Shown here: piece after piece, positions 47,301-60,020 of the stretch
Position numbering within the stretch: the stretch's first letter is position 1
How the letters are laid out: the number at the start of each line of letters is the position of its first letter
Source: Rhizophagus irregularis
Taxonomy: Eukaryota; Glomeromycota; Glomeromycetes; Glomerales; Glomeraceae
Assembly: GCF_026210795.1 (NCBI RefSeq)
Contig: NC_089439.1
Span: forward strand, 4,526,001 to 4,590,000
Reading direction: 5' to 3'
DNA length: 64,000 nt
Position numbers and translations under genes: made by a program
Notes under the pieces: generated by a model
Seen by the model: the letters and a program-made list of their open reading frames with translations, nothing else
Told to the model about the DNA's origin: nothing
Database searches by the model: none

Positions 47301-48297
47301 AAATTCCAAATTCAAATTTTGGCCCAAATTTCATATGCCTTTTTTTAATAACATCAGTTTCTTTATCATAACAATATGTACAATAACAATCCCACTTATC
47401 AATTTCATTACTATATTTTACATATTCATATTCATATTTCATATAAGCTTTTTTAATAAAATCAGTTTCTTCATTGTAGTAATTACATTCTTCACATAAA
47501 ATATTATCATAATTCATGTATTTTTTTCTTCTTTCTTTTAAATCTAAGTTGTAATCTGATGTCTTAAAAATTCCAAATTTTGGTCCAAATTTTATATGCC
47601 CTTTTTTAATAATATCAGTTTCTTTATAATAACAATATGCACAACAATAATACCACTTATCAATTTCATTATTACATTTTTCACATAAAATACCATCATA
47701 ATTCATGTACTCTGCTCTTCTTTCTTCTAAATTTAAGTTACAATCCAAAATTTTAAAACTTGATCCAAATTTCATATGCCCTTTTTTAATAATATCAGTT
47801 TCTTCATTATAACAATATGTACAATAAAAATCCCCCTTAAAAATTTCATTATTACATTCTTCACATAAAATGTAATTTGAATTCCTATATTTTGCTTTTC
47901 TTTCTTCCAAATTTAAATCATAATCTGATGTCTCAAAAATATAAAAAATATTACAAATTAAACAGCCATAAGAAGTATTTGATTTAAAACAAGAGTTACA
48001 TATTCCATGATTCATACGATTTCGCTCATTACAATCGGTTTCCTTATTATAACAATTATAACATATAAAACTAAACTTTTCAATTTCTTGATTACAATCT
48101 TCACATAAGACATGAGCATATTTCTTAAATTTCAATTTTCTTTCATCTAAATTTAAATCATAATCTAATATCTTAAAAACTCCAAATCTTGATTCAAATA
48201 TATCATATTTATTAATAAGTTGGATGTTTTCTTCAATATTCTCTTCTAACGACATGTTTCCATCAAGTGTTTTCAACCTTATCGTATTTGAACTCAA
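44365..48297 (-). CDS. TKL-like kinase with about ten double-CxxC repeats; single frameshift
   Basis: An 837-codon frame (48297-45784) holds about ten units of roughly 62-65 residues. A unit carries DYNL.L.ER..EY, ILCEKCNN, then YYC.YCY, then KETDVIKKGHMKFG, so two CxxC pairs about 12 residues apart, a plausible zinc-binding site. The kinase follows after an apparent one-base deletion near 45791-45796: LEWISY, loop AKVGFAKVYSA, lysine in IALKVL, HKDLHPGN, GDFGFC, MAPE and DVYSLG. All catalytic residues are present. Kinase-part exons: up to 45437, 45360-44505 and 44426-44365, with GT-AG introns. The total would be near 1,260 residues. Repeat units between about 46850 and 47250 are nearly identical at DNA level with a 195-base period. 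Either a recent frameshift pseudogene or an assembly indel. Confidence 0.75.
46100..48180 (-). repeat. In-gene tandem repeat, period 195 bases
   Basis: Block AATTCATGTACTCTG recurs near 46855, 47050 and 47245, exactly 195 bases apart, with more diverged units on either side. This is the coding repeat of the CxxC kinase. Homogeneity in the centre and divergence at the ends suggest expansion by unequal exchange. Confidence 0.85.
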
Positions 48298-49195
48298 TGA
48301 AATTTATCTATTTTTTTTTTAATTTATAATTCCAAATTAATTTCAATTGAATATTCAAATAAGACCGTAATCTTGTTTTTATTCACTTAATATAATTCTT
48401 AAATCAATAATAATAGACTATATATAAGCTATTTTTAAATATTTTACGAGATTTTTTAATGAATAAAAGGTTTATTTATAATAATATTTTATTATGAACA
48501 ATGAAACATAAACTCCGAAATTTAACTTTATTTGGAAATTTGTTGTTATCCGTATTAGTAATTAGAATAAAACCATAAAAAAAAATTTTTCATATGTAGC
48601 TAGCCGCAAACGGGCATTTGTCGATCATTCGTATCCGGTTTAGTCCCGGGTCTATGGTTGAGCCGATGAGCCGTGCAGCTAAGAGGGAAAGAGGCAGGGT
48701 CGATGATTTTTTACGGAATTGTGCGTGATAAAAATAAAAATTGTTTTTTGTGGCGAAAGTAAATTTTTGCTAATTATGTGCAATTATGTGGCATATTTGA
48801 ATAAAATATATAAATTTATGGGCACGAAATTCATGAAATTTTGGCAATTTTGTGGCGATCAAATTAATCACGAATTTTGTGAAATGCCGAATATCATTGG
48901 CCGGGAATATACCTGCAGATTTAAATGGTTTAACTAAAGACAATGATCATCTATAATGACAAAATTATTAATTTATTTTTCGTAATAAAGATGATGTGGA
49001 TTTAGAATAAATATGTCCATATCCGAATTAGAATTTATATTGCTAGTAGTATATATCGCATAAATCTGAAATAAATTCCATAGATAAACTAAAAACTCTT
49101 AAATGCAGATATTATTTTGCGGTAAAAAAAAAAACAATGAAGTAGAAAATTTGTAGGCATGTAATTTAAATTAGACAATTAGCTATTTGAATAAT
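48298..49195. other. Intergenic region upstream of the CxxC kinase gene
   Basis: It contains a GC-richer patch (48590-48720) followed by a loosely repetitive stretch (48720-48910) with recurring AATTTTGTGGC / AATTATGTGGC / CACGAATTTTG words. The plus-strand frame across the latter is repeat-derived. No RNA gene could be folded convincingly by eye. Confidence 0.45.
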
Positions 49196-49510
49196 ATTGA
49201 TTTATTTTAATATGATATTAACATATTTTTTTCTGTAATGTTTATCGTTCTACAGTATTGTTATTTATATTGATAAATTATAAGTTGTCCAGATTTGAGT
49301 TGCAGGATTTTTACAGAAACACTTGGATGTTTTTTGTTTAATTATTATCCGGAGCGAAGCGATTATTCTGAAAAGTCAGTCAAATAATACATTATATTTA
49401 TTGGCGTGCGATTACGAGAATTGGTGTAGTTAAATGATGAATGAACGGAACATAATATTAGTGATCTAGAAGTCTAGAAAAAAGCAGCCACGAATAGAAT
49501 ATGGAATAAC
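49196..49510. repeat. Dispersed repeat, copy 1 (partner at 62695-62985)
   Basis: Shares TTTTAATATGATATTAACAT, CTGTA.T.TTTATC, CGAGAATTGGTGTA, AGTTAAATGATG and TAGAAGTCTAGAAA with 62695-62985 in the same order, ending with CAGCCACGAATAGAATATGG. Noncoding, and both copies are in plus orientation. Confidence 0.65.
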
Positions 49511-52500
49511 TCAAAATATATATTACACATTATGTGCATTAATATGCATCATTGAATCCAAATTTATTCATATTATTAATATTACCATGACAATATGATT
49601 CTTACAAAGTACAATATTATATTATTTAAAAAAGAATCATAATTATATATTTCCGTTAAATAAGAAAAAATGGGTTAAATATTACTATTAATACGATTAG
49701 CTGTTAATTTTAAAAAATAAGCGACAATAATAGAAAAATTTCTAAAGTATCGTTCAATAATTTCCAAATAATCTTTTACTATGTTTAATCTTGATTTTTT
49801 TCTTAAAATATTCCTTTTTAAGTACAGTAATAATCATCTAAACAATATCATGTAATATATTAATTTTCTATTAACCATAAATTTTTTTGAAATATAAATT
49901 TATAAAGAGTTTCAATTTTAATATCACGATTAATTTGAGAACTCCTTAACTAATAGTTTAATATAACGCTATAATAATCTCCAAGGCCAGCGACTAAATC
50001 CTTAACTAAAATCAAAATTTATATATAGTATTTTTTTAAAATTTAAATTTGAGTCTGCATTACTATATTAATAAGCGTACGTATTAAATCGTAATTTGCA
50101 AAGATATTCTTGCTTCTTCATATTTTAAAGTGTCATGGGTTTAATTATAATCTTTAATCGAGGGATTAAATCATCATCAAAACATTTATAATCATTATAA
50201 CTATTGTACATTCACTGAACATATTTCCATATTTTGGTGATTACGAAATTTAAATTATTCAAAATTTAAATGTAATAAGTTATTTAATAATAAGAAGCTT
50301 AAGCTGCCATTATAAAAGCACTTACTTACAAAGTGTAAAGGATATTTCCTCTATAATTAATCATTATCTTGAAATTAAAGTAACTTCATTGTCTTAAAGT
50401 AATTCTATAGTTATTCTATAATCAATGTATTATAGTAATAAATTTGAAAATACTTCAGAAATTGAATTTGTACCTTTTAGAGATTCTATTTAGTTTAGAT
50501 TAATTTTACTTTGATACGTTTTGGAAAATTATAATCACCGATTAAATATGTGAAATTCATATCCAAACAAAACAAAACATTATTGTCTATAATTATTATT
50601 TTTATTCTAATTGTGCTTCAATGCTTAAATAAAATTATAGAACTACCATATTTGAAAATTTCGGCAAATTTTCTCTTGGCAAAATTTCACATGATATATC
50701 ATACCACCAAAAATTTTCACCTCACGTGATTTCTTATTTAAGGTGACGTATAATGAACTTTATATACATAATTCATTCTTTCCGTTTTTGAATGTGGGAC
50801 TTCTAGACACGATACTGAGACAAGTACAGTAAACGCTAAAACCAAATCCTTTTTTTAAAATTGAAAATAGATCTAAAAATAAAAAATGAAAAAAAGAAGC
50901 ACCGAAATAAAAAAGTGGATATTTTTATTTTTCCTATATGATGTCATTAGTATAATTAATTTATCTTTACCGCTGTATATCAAAATGATTCAAAACTTAA
51001 ATTATAGAAATTGTAATGGGCCATAATTTTAAGATTATGCATGAAACGCTATAGCTTCGTTAATTTCACTAAAAATTATACTTAAGTTCATATTCTATGA
51101 TTTTTCTCGTTGATTTTTGATCATTTATAAAAAACACAACAGCGGAAGCTTCTTTCGAATTTTTTGAAATCGAATAAAATAAAGATTAACTATAGTATAC
51201 TAATGATATACTTTTTATATCCTAATTATGTACAGTATGTTTTGTTAATGTTGAAAAAATATGTTCAGTTGATCGATAATTATAAATTGAACCTAAAAAA
51301 GATTTTATCATTGTTTTTAACTACGATGTTTTTGGCGAGATCAGTTCAATATTAAAATAGTAGTAATAAAGTATATAGAGATCACAAATTAATTAAATTT
51401 TCAAAATTACTCGAATATTAAAATTTTGGGTTACTTTTGGTCATTATTATATGGAATCATTAATTCACGTGGTTACAGTTTACCTTATTGAATAAATAGT
51501 TGATGAGGCATAATTTAGGAACAATCCCTAATTAATTCATTTACAAGTCCTCCTTTTCTTTCGAACGTGAATATTCTTCATAATATTTTACATAATATTA
51601 AATTCTCATAAAGATTGTTTATGGGTTAAACCGAAAAAGAATATTCAAATATATTTTATGGCTGTTCTATTTTTTGGCGTTTCACGATTTTTATTTTTAA
51701 TTACATTTTTTTTTTATGATCTTTCTTAACTTTACAATACATATTTTTCACATTATTGTATTTCTAGCTTTCATTTGATGTTCCTGATGAAACATAATAA
51801 TTGAAAATAATTCGTTATATCTTATTTGTATTAAAAGAAAGAACATTCTTTTTATATACCGAACTGGATTTGCAATATTAACGATAATGTATAGTAGGTA
51901 AATGAAAATTTATTTAATATAATGATAAACGATTCTAAACAAAGAATAATGACACTAAACAAAGAGACAATCATCAGTTTTGTTCACTGATCTCTTAAAA
52001 AGTACTTCAAAGATAAATTCACCATTTTTAATATTCCTTCTCACTAATCATAATTCTTCCATAAAGATCGAAATCTAGGCTTTTTCAACGAAGAGATTGC
52101 GCACTAGGTTGGGTTTGATGACACAAAGAAGTATATTACCTGATTATTCAGTTATATACAACCACTTTACCGAATACAAAGTACTTTTTATTTTAATTTT
52201 TATAATTCGAAAGTTACATATATAATAGTTTTATGCGTACCGAAACTTTACATAAATGACATAAATGTAAAAAGGTAAATATTTTCTATTAATAAACTGT
52301 CAGTACAACGCCTTCTACTAATGACAATAATTGACTCTTTGCCGACTTTACATGAAACACACTATTGTAAACTATCTACGTTTTGGTCCCATTAGAGGCC
52401 CGCAAAGTTACGAAGTGGAGAGTAAAATAGGAATAAGAAAAGGATAGTAACTGATCTATAAAGATTCAAATTTTCTTTTATTTCATAGAGAAGATGTAAT

Positions 52501-52868
52501 CACACGTATGTGTAGAACGATACTAAATTTCTTAATTCTTATTAATCAAATGACTGAACGCTAACAAGAATCTTTTTTGTTTTCACTAATAAAAATAGGG
52601 AATTATGAAAGAATTTAAGACGCGCTAATATATCACCGGTAACAACAAGTACTAATCTTATAAAATTTTCCGTTAACGCTAACTACAATAGTACATCTAG
52701 TAATATTAATATATAACAAGAAAATTGTTGATGGTTATAATCCAACACTAATATCTGGTGATTATGATAAACCAAAGGTAGTTTTTAAAATAAGAATATT
52801 TTATTGAAGATATAAATAATAGTAATGTAAAAAATTGTAAGTTATACATTAGAATGTAGTTCTAAATT
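49511..52868. other. Long AT-rich intergenic region
   Basis: About 3.3 kb with no frame above about 63 residues that looks like protein, no recognisable RNA gene and no clear repeat. The 51164-51355 frame is low complexity. Confidence 0.55.
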
Positions 52869-54690
52869 AGCAGTTGGTAATGGCTTTCAAATTGTTGATC
52901 AGTTGGTGAGAATGTATAATTTTGATGTCTTTCCATAAGCTGATTTTCAAGTCGTCTTTTTAAAGTTCTCCTTAAATAATATTAAATATAATGCTTTTTA
53001 TTAAAATAACACCTAAAATATCCATTCACAAAAGATGATTATTATTTTGATATTTATGTAGAAGATGTGTTTTTAGTAGATTATTGAAGCTTTAGGGTGA
53101 TTATTTATTTGTTGTGGGTATTTTTTCTAATGACGCTCCTAAAATATTTGCAGCAAGTATTCTTCCATATTTACACCATCCAATAGATAGATTCCCTACC
53201 CAATAATCTCGAATATAATACAGCATCACGAATTATATCTACTTTAGATTTCGGTAAATTATTTTTAATTTGATTCTAAAATTAATTAATAAATGTTAAT
53301 ATAATTTTTTTTAATAAATTACTTCTGTTTATAATACATACCTTTAGAAGAATTTCCGTATTAGTAATTACTTGAGTTATTTGATTAATATAAGAAGATT
53401 CTGTAATATTTTTTAGATTCTCAGTAAAATTTTTCAAAAATTGGTACAGTATATCTCCTTTCTATATGTTACAATTTCATGACCACCATGGTGTCCAAGA
53501 ACTATTTTAAACTTATTTTCCCAACTTTGAGAAACGTGAAACAGACATAAAATTAAGTGAATATTTGGCCAGATTTCAATTAAAGCTTTTCGTTCTTTAT
53601 GATCACAATCTGTCATTGCAACCTAATAATTTTTTTTAAAAAAATAAAATTAAAGTACACTACAAATATATTATGTAGTAAATTGCAAAAGTACCTTTGA
53701 TGTAAACACATGTCCTTTTTTTTGCTCCAATTTATGTTTATAATGTAGTAACAATTCTTTTACAATTGTATGATTATAACTATTGCTGGCTTTTTGGACG
53801 CCTCCAGCTGCTGAAAAAGTAAGAATCCTATCGGAATTCCTTTATTCTGTTCAACTAATACAAGTAAAACAAATAATAATATTTTCTTATTTGAGATACC
53901 AAAAGTTCCATCCAAATGTAATATTTTATTGTGACCAAATTCCCATGCTAATTCACGCTGCTCTTTAGTAGGTAAAACCAACATAAACCGATCATTTAAC
54001 TCTTATCGTGGTTTATAATATATTGTTGCCTCCATTATTTCACTATCTTTACTTTTTGGCCCAAAAATTTGATTTATATTAATTTCTTCAGCTTTTCGCT
54101 TATCAATTCCCCAGAGATCTTTCGTCATTGAATTACGAATATTTATTATATCTTGGTTTGATAGTAAATATCTTTCGTCATCAATCAAAACTTTCCCTTC
54201 TAAATGATTGCTTATATAATCAATATTATCATCAAGGTTATGAGATGGGTGAACATTTATATGTAATAAATTTTGTGCCATTAATTTAACTGTTTCATTT
54301 ATGCGAAGTGGTGGTGGTTGAACTGGTAGATTACGTTGACAATCTTCTAAATGATTAGATAACCAAATATACTAACATATAGACCTTTGTATTTCTTTAT
54401 TCGTGCAAAAGCAAGACAACCAACAAATTTATATATTTATCTTGTTTTTCGTGTTTTTACTTCTTCTGATTTAAACTTTTTTTAATTTAAATTCATGTCA
54501 CTTCCACAGCAACATTGTAAAACATAAATTTCTTTATCTTTATTACTACAGCATATTTTCGATTTATGTTCGGGTAAAATATTTTCTAAAATAAGATTAT
54601 ATTGTTGTAAAAAAGCCATAGCATTTTCTTGTGTTATATTACTCCATTCTAAGTTAACAAAATTTAAACCGGCAAATTATTAAGTTGGTC
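52869..54690 (-). pseudogene. MULE-type transposase remnant
   Basis: Minus-strand pieces in order. 54690-54480: QENAMAFLQQYNLILENILP and CCSNKDKEIYVLQCCCGSD. 54281-54003: N-terminal accessory region. 53984-53760: HLDGTFGISNKKILLFVLLV, with the first catalytic Asp in LDGTFG. 53616-53434: TDCDHKERKALIEIWPNIHL then LCLFHVSQSW, covering the second Asp and the CxxH of MULE enzymes. 53230-53050: WCKYGRILAANILGASLEKI then a stop-interrupted TTN..SFNNLLKTH, where the third acidic residue normally sits. The tail at 52990-52869 has TLKRRLENQLMERHQNYTF. Stops, frameshifts and decayed junctions make it inactive. No terminal inverted repeats were located around it. Confidence 0.75.
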
Positions 54691-56709
54691 TTTTTGAGTT
54701 AAAATTAAATGTGAAGGGATTTTAAAGGACATTTGTAAAGAATAAACCAATGGTTACCGCGTTTTTTTTAAAAAAAAAATTTTAGAAAAAATAACTAACG
54801 CGTTCGTGGTTAACGTGTTAAAAAAAACAATATAAAATATAACTGTCCGAAATAAATGTGCGTAGTTCGGAAAGTAGGTCGGCGATCGGCTGTGTAACCG
54901 AGGGTGGTGTGGTAAGATTTCCCTTTATCTTAGAAAATATTTTTCATTTCGTGAAAAAAAATAGGAACGAAAGAAAATAAAAGCAAGTACGCATAAAATT
55001 AAAAAGAAAAATTTTTAACATTTGACATGTATATTTCAGTTTATAAACAAACATACGACTCATATATACATGGTGAATTTTATTACAAAAAATATTAATC
55101 AACTCTATTAATACTGATTCAAGACAATGAAAATTAACTTTTGAATATTTTCATATCCATTAAATGACTTTACTTATTATTAGCAAAAGTTAGTTTTATT
55201 TGACCAAAATGTTTAATTACGTCAAAATATCTGCAACAAAAATTAAGAATAACTTCTTCATGAATATTCAAAATAACTTGATGAAAATTAATATTTAAAT
55301 AATCTCTCATACCTGTAAAATAGCCTTTGAAAACGTATTTGCTTTGGTTAAGTTGTTGTAACTATATAATAAAGTTAAAAAACAGCCGCAGCACAGTTTT
55401 TAATTCCAAAAAACTCCTGTAAACTTCAACTATCAAGTATATATTTAAATAATTTAATAAAAATTAATAAAAATTACATACCTTTATACCTGCTCAAACA
55501 ATTTTATTTAAGAAGAGAAAAGGGCAAAGGGGAAAGAGAAGAGTGAGCGAAAATGTATAAATTAGTGTATGATGTAAGAGGGGTACAGGATATATATATA
55601 TATTTTATATTCTATTAATAATCACATGGATACGAAAAGTGAACGAAAAAAAAAGAATCGAGATTTGTTCTCAATCTTTTGTCGCACAACAATCAAATTC
55701 GTGATTACAAGTTTAAAAAGTCATTTGGAAATCTGTTGTACAACTACGATGTACACTTGAAAATTACAATACTTCTCTTTGTTGGAAGTTGCACAATGAC
55801 AGTACAACATTATCACTTGACTATTTTACGTTATCGAAATTTTATGCATTACGTAAAATCAATCTATATTTTTATAGAAATAAAAATGTTTCGTGTAAAA
55901 TTTCAGACAAAAAGAATTTAAATAAAATATTTGAAAGACCTCCACCATATAACTACGAAAAAACCTAAAGTAGCATATAAAAATCTAAAATTGTATTCAA
56001 TCACTATCTGAGAAATTAGATATAGCCCTTTAGAATATCATATTTTATTTTTATTTCTCTTCTTTACGTTAATTAGTTTTAGAATTAATCTTCGTTTGTT
56101 AATTATGAGGTATTATTCTCGAATTACTAGCATCAGTAGTATGTATCATCAAATCCATTTAACTAAAAAGAAAAAATTCACATGGTACCACTAAATTTTC
56201 TTCTTGCATTTTCCTGGCGTTCTTTTACTGTTCTTTCTTTCATATGTATTATGTTGATCTGTTAATTTAGAAGTTTGGCGTTTCAGATTTCTTTTTGTCT
56301 ACCTATTTTTGGAAATAGATTTTAGTGATAGAAAGATGGCGTATCTCTTGGCAACTGCATAATCTTTCTATCCATCATTGATGGGATTCCCATGGAATTT
56401 GCAAGAATTTATCGGGATCTGTGCGAATTTTACATTAGTAATACTGTACAAATCTCATAAAATTCCACGTAGCGGCGGTTAATTAACCCCATTTCTACTT
56501 TCCATGGAACCTTTTAGAAATAAACTTGGTAGTTGAAAAAAAAAAGGTTTCTTTTTAATGTACAGTGGATTACGGACACAACAATTGTGATATGCAGTAA
56601 TATCTAAAATCAACAATACAACTGTCAATGAATCTAAAATGGGTGTATTAATAATAAAATTAATAAGATCTTAACATGTATAAATAATAAGCTTACATTT
56701 AAGTTGTGA
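54691..56709. other. Intergenic region upstream of the TLDc gene
   Basis: About 2 kb of AT-rich DNA. Short plus-strand frame 55679-55921 is not convincing. A (TA) run occurs at 55590-55605. Nothing else supported. Confidence 0.5.
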
Positions 56710-57774
56710 ATGATTATTAACAAGAAAATGACGGAAGAATACGATCAATTAATAGAAGTGCAAATTCAAGCGATATTAAAAATCTACTTGTCATACGTAA
56801 AATCAGTAGGAAAAGGTGATTCTTTAATTAAACCTAACCCAGGATATGATTCCTCAGAAGAATTAGAAGAATTATACCAAAAATTAGCGGTTATATACCA
56901 TAAAAGAGTACCAGATGAAGAATTGAAGGAAAGTATTGTTGGGGACATAAAACAATACCAAAAAAACTTATTAAAACAAGGAACCTCAGATATAGAAAAG
57001 CGTACAAAATATTTAAATCACATACCAAAATGTTTACACTTAACGATAGAAAAATTTAAAAAGGAACAAAAGTTTTGGTTATATAAACCAATATTAGATG
57101 TCATAAGTGCTGCATCCGATGATGTTGATGATGATGTTGATGATGATGATGATAATAATAGAAGTTATGTAGAAGTTAAGTGGGGGACCACAGTCGGAAT
57201 TGTAATTGACAATTGGATAACAAAACTTTATAGGAATAAAGGCAAAAACGAAACAAGAATAAATTCTGAGATAATTAATAAAGACCATATTAAATTATTT
57301 ACACATTGGATTAATAAAAAAGATCAATCAGCATATAATAGTTTTAATAACAAATATGAATTTAAATTAATTTATAGTAGCAATAAAGATGGATCAGTTC
57401 CTATGGATTTTCATGCAAAATGTGATTATATACGGGAAACCATCACCGTAGTTAAAGTTAATACAGGTCAAATTATTGGGGGTTATAATCCAGTTAGTTG
57501 GAATATAGTTAATAGTAAATATTATCATTCAAATGATTGTTTTATTTTTAATATATCTAGTCATACAACGGCTAAAATAGGAAGAGCCGGTATTAATACT
57601 AATTCTATATTTTGTAATTCTGGTTACATGCCAACATTTGGTGGTGGGGCTGATCTTCGTATATATTCAGATAAAAGTGGATATTGTATTCCTAGTACTT
57701 ATCCTGATATTGGTTTACCAACAAATTTCAATTTTAGTGTATTTGAAGTTTTTCAGGTTATTAGTAAAACATAA
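56710..57774 (+). CDS. TLDc-domain protein
   Basis: Intronless frame of 354 residues. A TLDc domain spans roughly residues 188-351: FKLIYSSNKDG, FHAKCDYIRETITVVKVN, IIGGYNPVSW, DCFIFNI, and the C-terminal ADLRIYSDKSG. TLDc proteins occur in oxidative-stress resistance factors and V-ATPase regulators; in Glomeromycotina the domain is common, usually after BTB and BACK domains. Here the N-terminal 130 residues are helical and charged, with no BTB that I can see, followed by an acidic run (residues 137-150) encoded by a GAT-rich repeat. Residue 1 Met (56710) and Met 7 (56728) are both possible starts. The exact function is unknown. No nearby gene suggests a partner. Confidence 0.88.
   Translation: MIINKKMTEEYDQLIEVQIQAILKIYLSYVKSVGKGDSLIKPNPGYDSSEELEELYQKLAVIYHKRVPDEELKESIVGDIKQYQKNLLKQGTSDIEKRTKYLNHIPKCLHLTIEKFKKEQKFWLYKPILDVISAASDDVDDDVDDDDDNNRSYVEVKWGTTVGIVIDNWITKLYRNKGKNETRINSEIINKDHIKLFTHWINKKDQSAYNSFNNKYEFKLIYSSNKDGSVPMDFHAKCDYIRETITVVKVNTGQIIGGYNPVSWNIVNSKYYHSNDCFIFNISSHTTAKIGRAGINTNSIFCNSGYMPTFGGGADLRIYSDKSGYCIPSTYPDIGLPTNFNFSVFEVFQVISKT
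57114..57169 (+). repeat. GAT/GTT coding microsatellite in the TLDc gene
   Basis: A run of GATGATGTTGAT-type triplets encoding the Asp/Val-rich acidic stretch. Confidence 0.85.
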
Positions 57775-57777
57775 ATA

Positions 57778-58079
57778 TCAGATGAAAATTTTTTATTTTT
57801 TTAGCAACAATATATTAAATGTTTCATCATTTTTTTATAAATCACATTTATTTATTATTATCATATTTATTATTAAACAAAATAAACTTTGAGTGCAAAT
57901 GTATCGTTTTTGGTTGAGTTGATGCGCTTTTTTTGATTGTAGAAATTCGAAGTGAAGTGATTAAACGAAAAGAAAATGTATAACATGAAAATTTATATTT
58001 TTTTGTATTGTAATTAATAAATAAATTAAAAAATATATATATTTATTGAAGTAATAATTTAAATTAAGAGAAAAGTATC
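57778..58079. other. Spacer between the TLDc gene and a kinase pseudogene
   Basis: AT-rich sequence with the TLDc 3' flank (several AATAAA-like strings near 57880). The two genes converge here. No other feature. Confidence 0.4.
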
Positions 58080-59165
58080 CGATCAGGCATGATAATTACT
58101 ACTCCAGACCCGTTCTATCGAGCAAGTATAAATCGTCATCCGCATTTCCACTTTCTTTGAGAGCAAAGGAAGATACATTTTTGTTTTCAGGGATTATAAG
58201 ATTAAGTTTGATGGATATTCGGTCTATTATCTGGTTCTGTTCCCAACATTCTAATAAAACGGTAAAAATAGATTGTGAAAAAATGTTGCGGTAAAGTATT
58301 GTACCCTATTTTATACTTACTCTGATACAATTCGACGAATATAACATTCGTGTTTCGGTGTTTGGCATAGGCTCTTCACTTAAACTACTAAGAATACGTA
58401 ATCTAAGAGCGCAATCATCTCCCGTCTTATATTTAAAAGGAGTTTTTCGACTAGAGTAATACTCCCAAGCTGTATTATATATCAGATTCTTCGGTTATAC
58501 GATACGACTGATTCTCATAAAATCTAGGATCCATATAAGGTGTCACGCCATGTGCTCCGGTGTTGTTATCTGATTCTTTTAGACACGAACACCCAAAATC
58601 TGCTAATTTTATTATACCTTTGTGTCTTAAGACATTTTTTGGGTGCTAAAAAGAATGTATGATTTTCTTAACATCGTGTATCCATAAAATGGCACTTGCA
58701 ATCTCTTTGACAAACCTTAATTGGTCCTCCCATTCAAAATTTATAGTTGTCCCTTAAATAATTTCCCTGTGTCCCGCCTTCTGCATATTCAAGAACAAGC
58801 AATCATCTAAATAAAAATATGCCAACGAAATGAAAAAAATTATCAATAAGATTTCATATTTGATAATTGTTGTTTTGGCATCGAATTTCGTAATTCCAAG
58901 GAATTGAATTATATTTTTATGATAATTGGCCGTATAAGTTAAATAAATCTAGAAAGGAAATGATTTGTAAATAATATGTAAGTTATATAAATAAGGTTAT
59001 CGCAACACACCTCTTTATTGTGGACAAATTTTTAATTGCATATATTGTTGGCGTATTCCTCCAATTAGCGGTATAAACACTCTTTGAGATATTCTTAAAA
59101 TGGTTAAGGTCTTGAGAAGTGAGAACCATAGCGGTGAATTGCCTTGATCTCTAATAGTTTATGTA
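58080..59165 (-). pseudogene. TKL-like kinase pseudogene 1
   Basis: Minus-strand fragments follow kinase order: SKSVYTANWRNTPTIYAIK (glycine-loop strand and lysine, near 59100-59050), KNIIQFLGITK (near 58900), LVLEYAEGGT then QLRFVKEIASAILWIHDVKK (near 58800-58660), HPKNVLRHKGIIKLADFGCS (catalytic Asn and DFG, near 58645-58590), GVTPYMDPRFYE, and an interrupted DI*YSLGVLL. The catalytic HRD exon is lost: the intron-like sequence runs straight from KKIIH into HPKN. An inserted TAA and a TAG interrupt the C-lobe, and a WE-type block is deleted. The C-terminus retains a CWE..PDNRP-like piece in a shifted frame. It shares its tail (IIPENKN / IDSENNN) with the pseudogene at 60590. Confidence 0.7.
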
Positions 59166-60017
59166 GCTCAAATGCATATGATGCATATGACTGATTTACA
59201 TCAAAAATGAAAAACTATTCATGATTCCAAAAATTTTATATAATGAGTTTCTTTTTGGGTTAAAAAAAAAAACATTTATATATAAATACGGCTTGATTTT
59301 AATTGTAGTTCTGTTTTCTCAGTTCTGTTTAATTTTATAAACTATAAAATTTTGGGTTTCCTGGTAACCAAATGTCGGAGTTAGTTTACATATTTTTTTA
59401 AGTAAAAAATGAAAAGCGAATATTTTAACGCCGAAATAAAGGCAAACTGTACCTTTGTAATGACACAATAGAAGAAATGGCTGAAGGGAATTACTTCGTG
59501 TATAAATTTGAACTTTTTTGGTACAAAATCCGAGGTTGAGAAAGGTCGTAAATAACAGTTTCTATATTGTCGTTAAGCAATAAAGCTATTAAATATGTCA
59601 GGATTTCTCGTTTTTTTTGAAATGTAGAAGGTAATTTATGACAGATGACCGAACTCAATAACGTAACGAAAGAAATATATTTTAGCGAGTAAAATTATCA
59701 AACGGAAGTGAAAAAGGATATTTCTCTGTGCACAGTCAATTGTCCACTTATCCCATTTATCTGTACTCCCGCATTTATGATAATAATCCTAATTGCAAAC
59801 AGTTACATGACTTTATCTTTTATTATATTTAACTTTAATACTGTAACGGTTTGTATAACATTATATGGACTTTTCTAGTCATTTGCTACGATATCTCTCC
59901 TGAATGATTTTCTGCTGTACTCATCCCAACTCAAGCTACATTGTGACACGTCGTACATATTTTTTCGAATCCAAATCAGTACTATTTATACAAGTATAAA
60001 TTTCCGTTTCTAGCATC
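59166..60017. other. Spacer between kinase pseudogene 1 and a MITE
   Basis: No gene, RNA or repeat supported; AT-rich. Confidence 0.4.
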
Positions 60018-60020
60018 TAA

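Noticed and set aside
48590-48720. GC-rich patch resembling a structured RNA or tRNA
   Set aside because: I could not form a cloverleaf with a proper anticodon arm and TTC loop from this sequence.
53783-53968. Plus-strand frame over the MULE remnant
   Set aside because: It is the complementary shadow of the transposase block carrying LDGTFG.
57638-57892. Second plus-strand frame overlapping the end of the TLDc gene
   Set aside because: It overlaps a well-supported domain in another frame and is hydrophobic low-complexity sequence.
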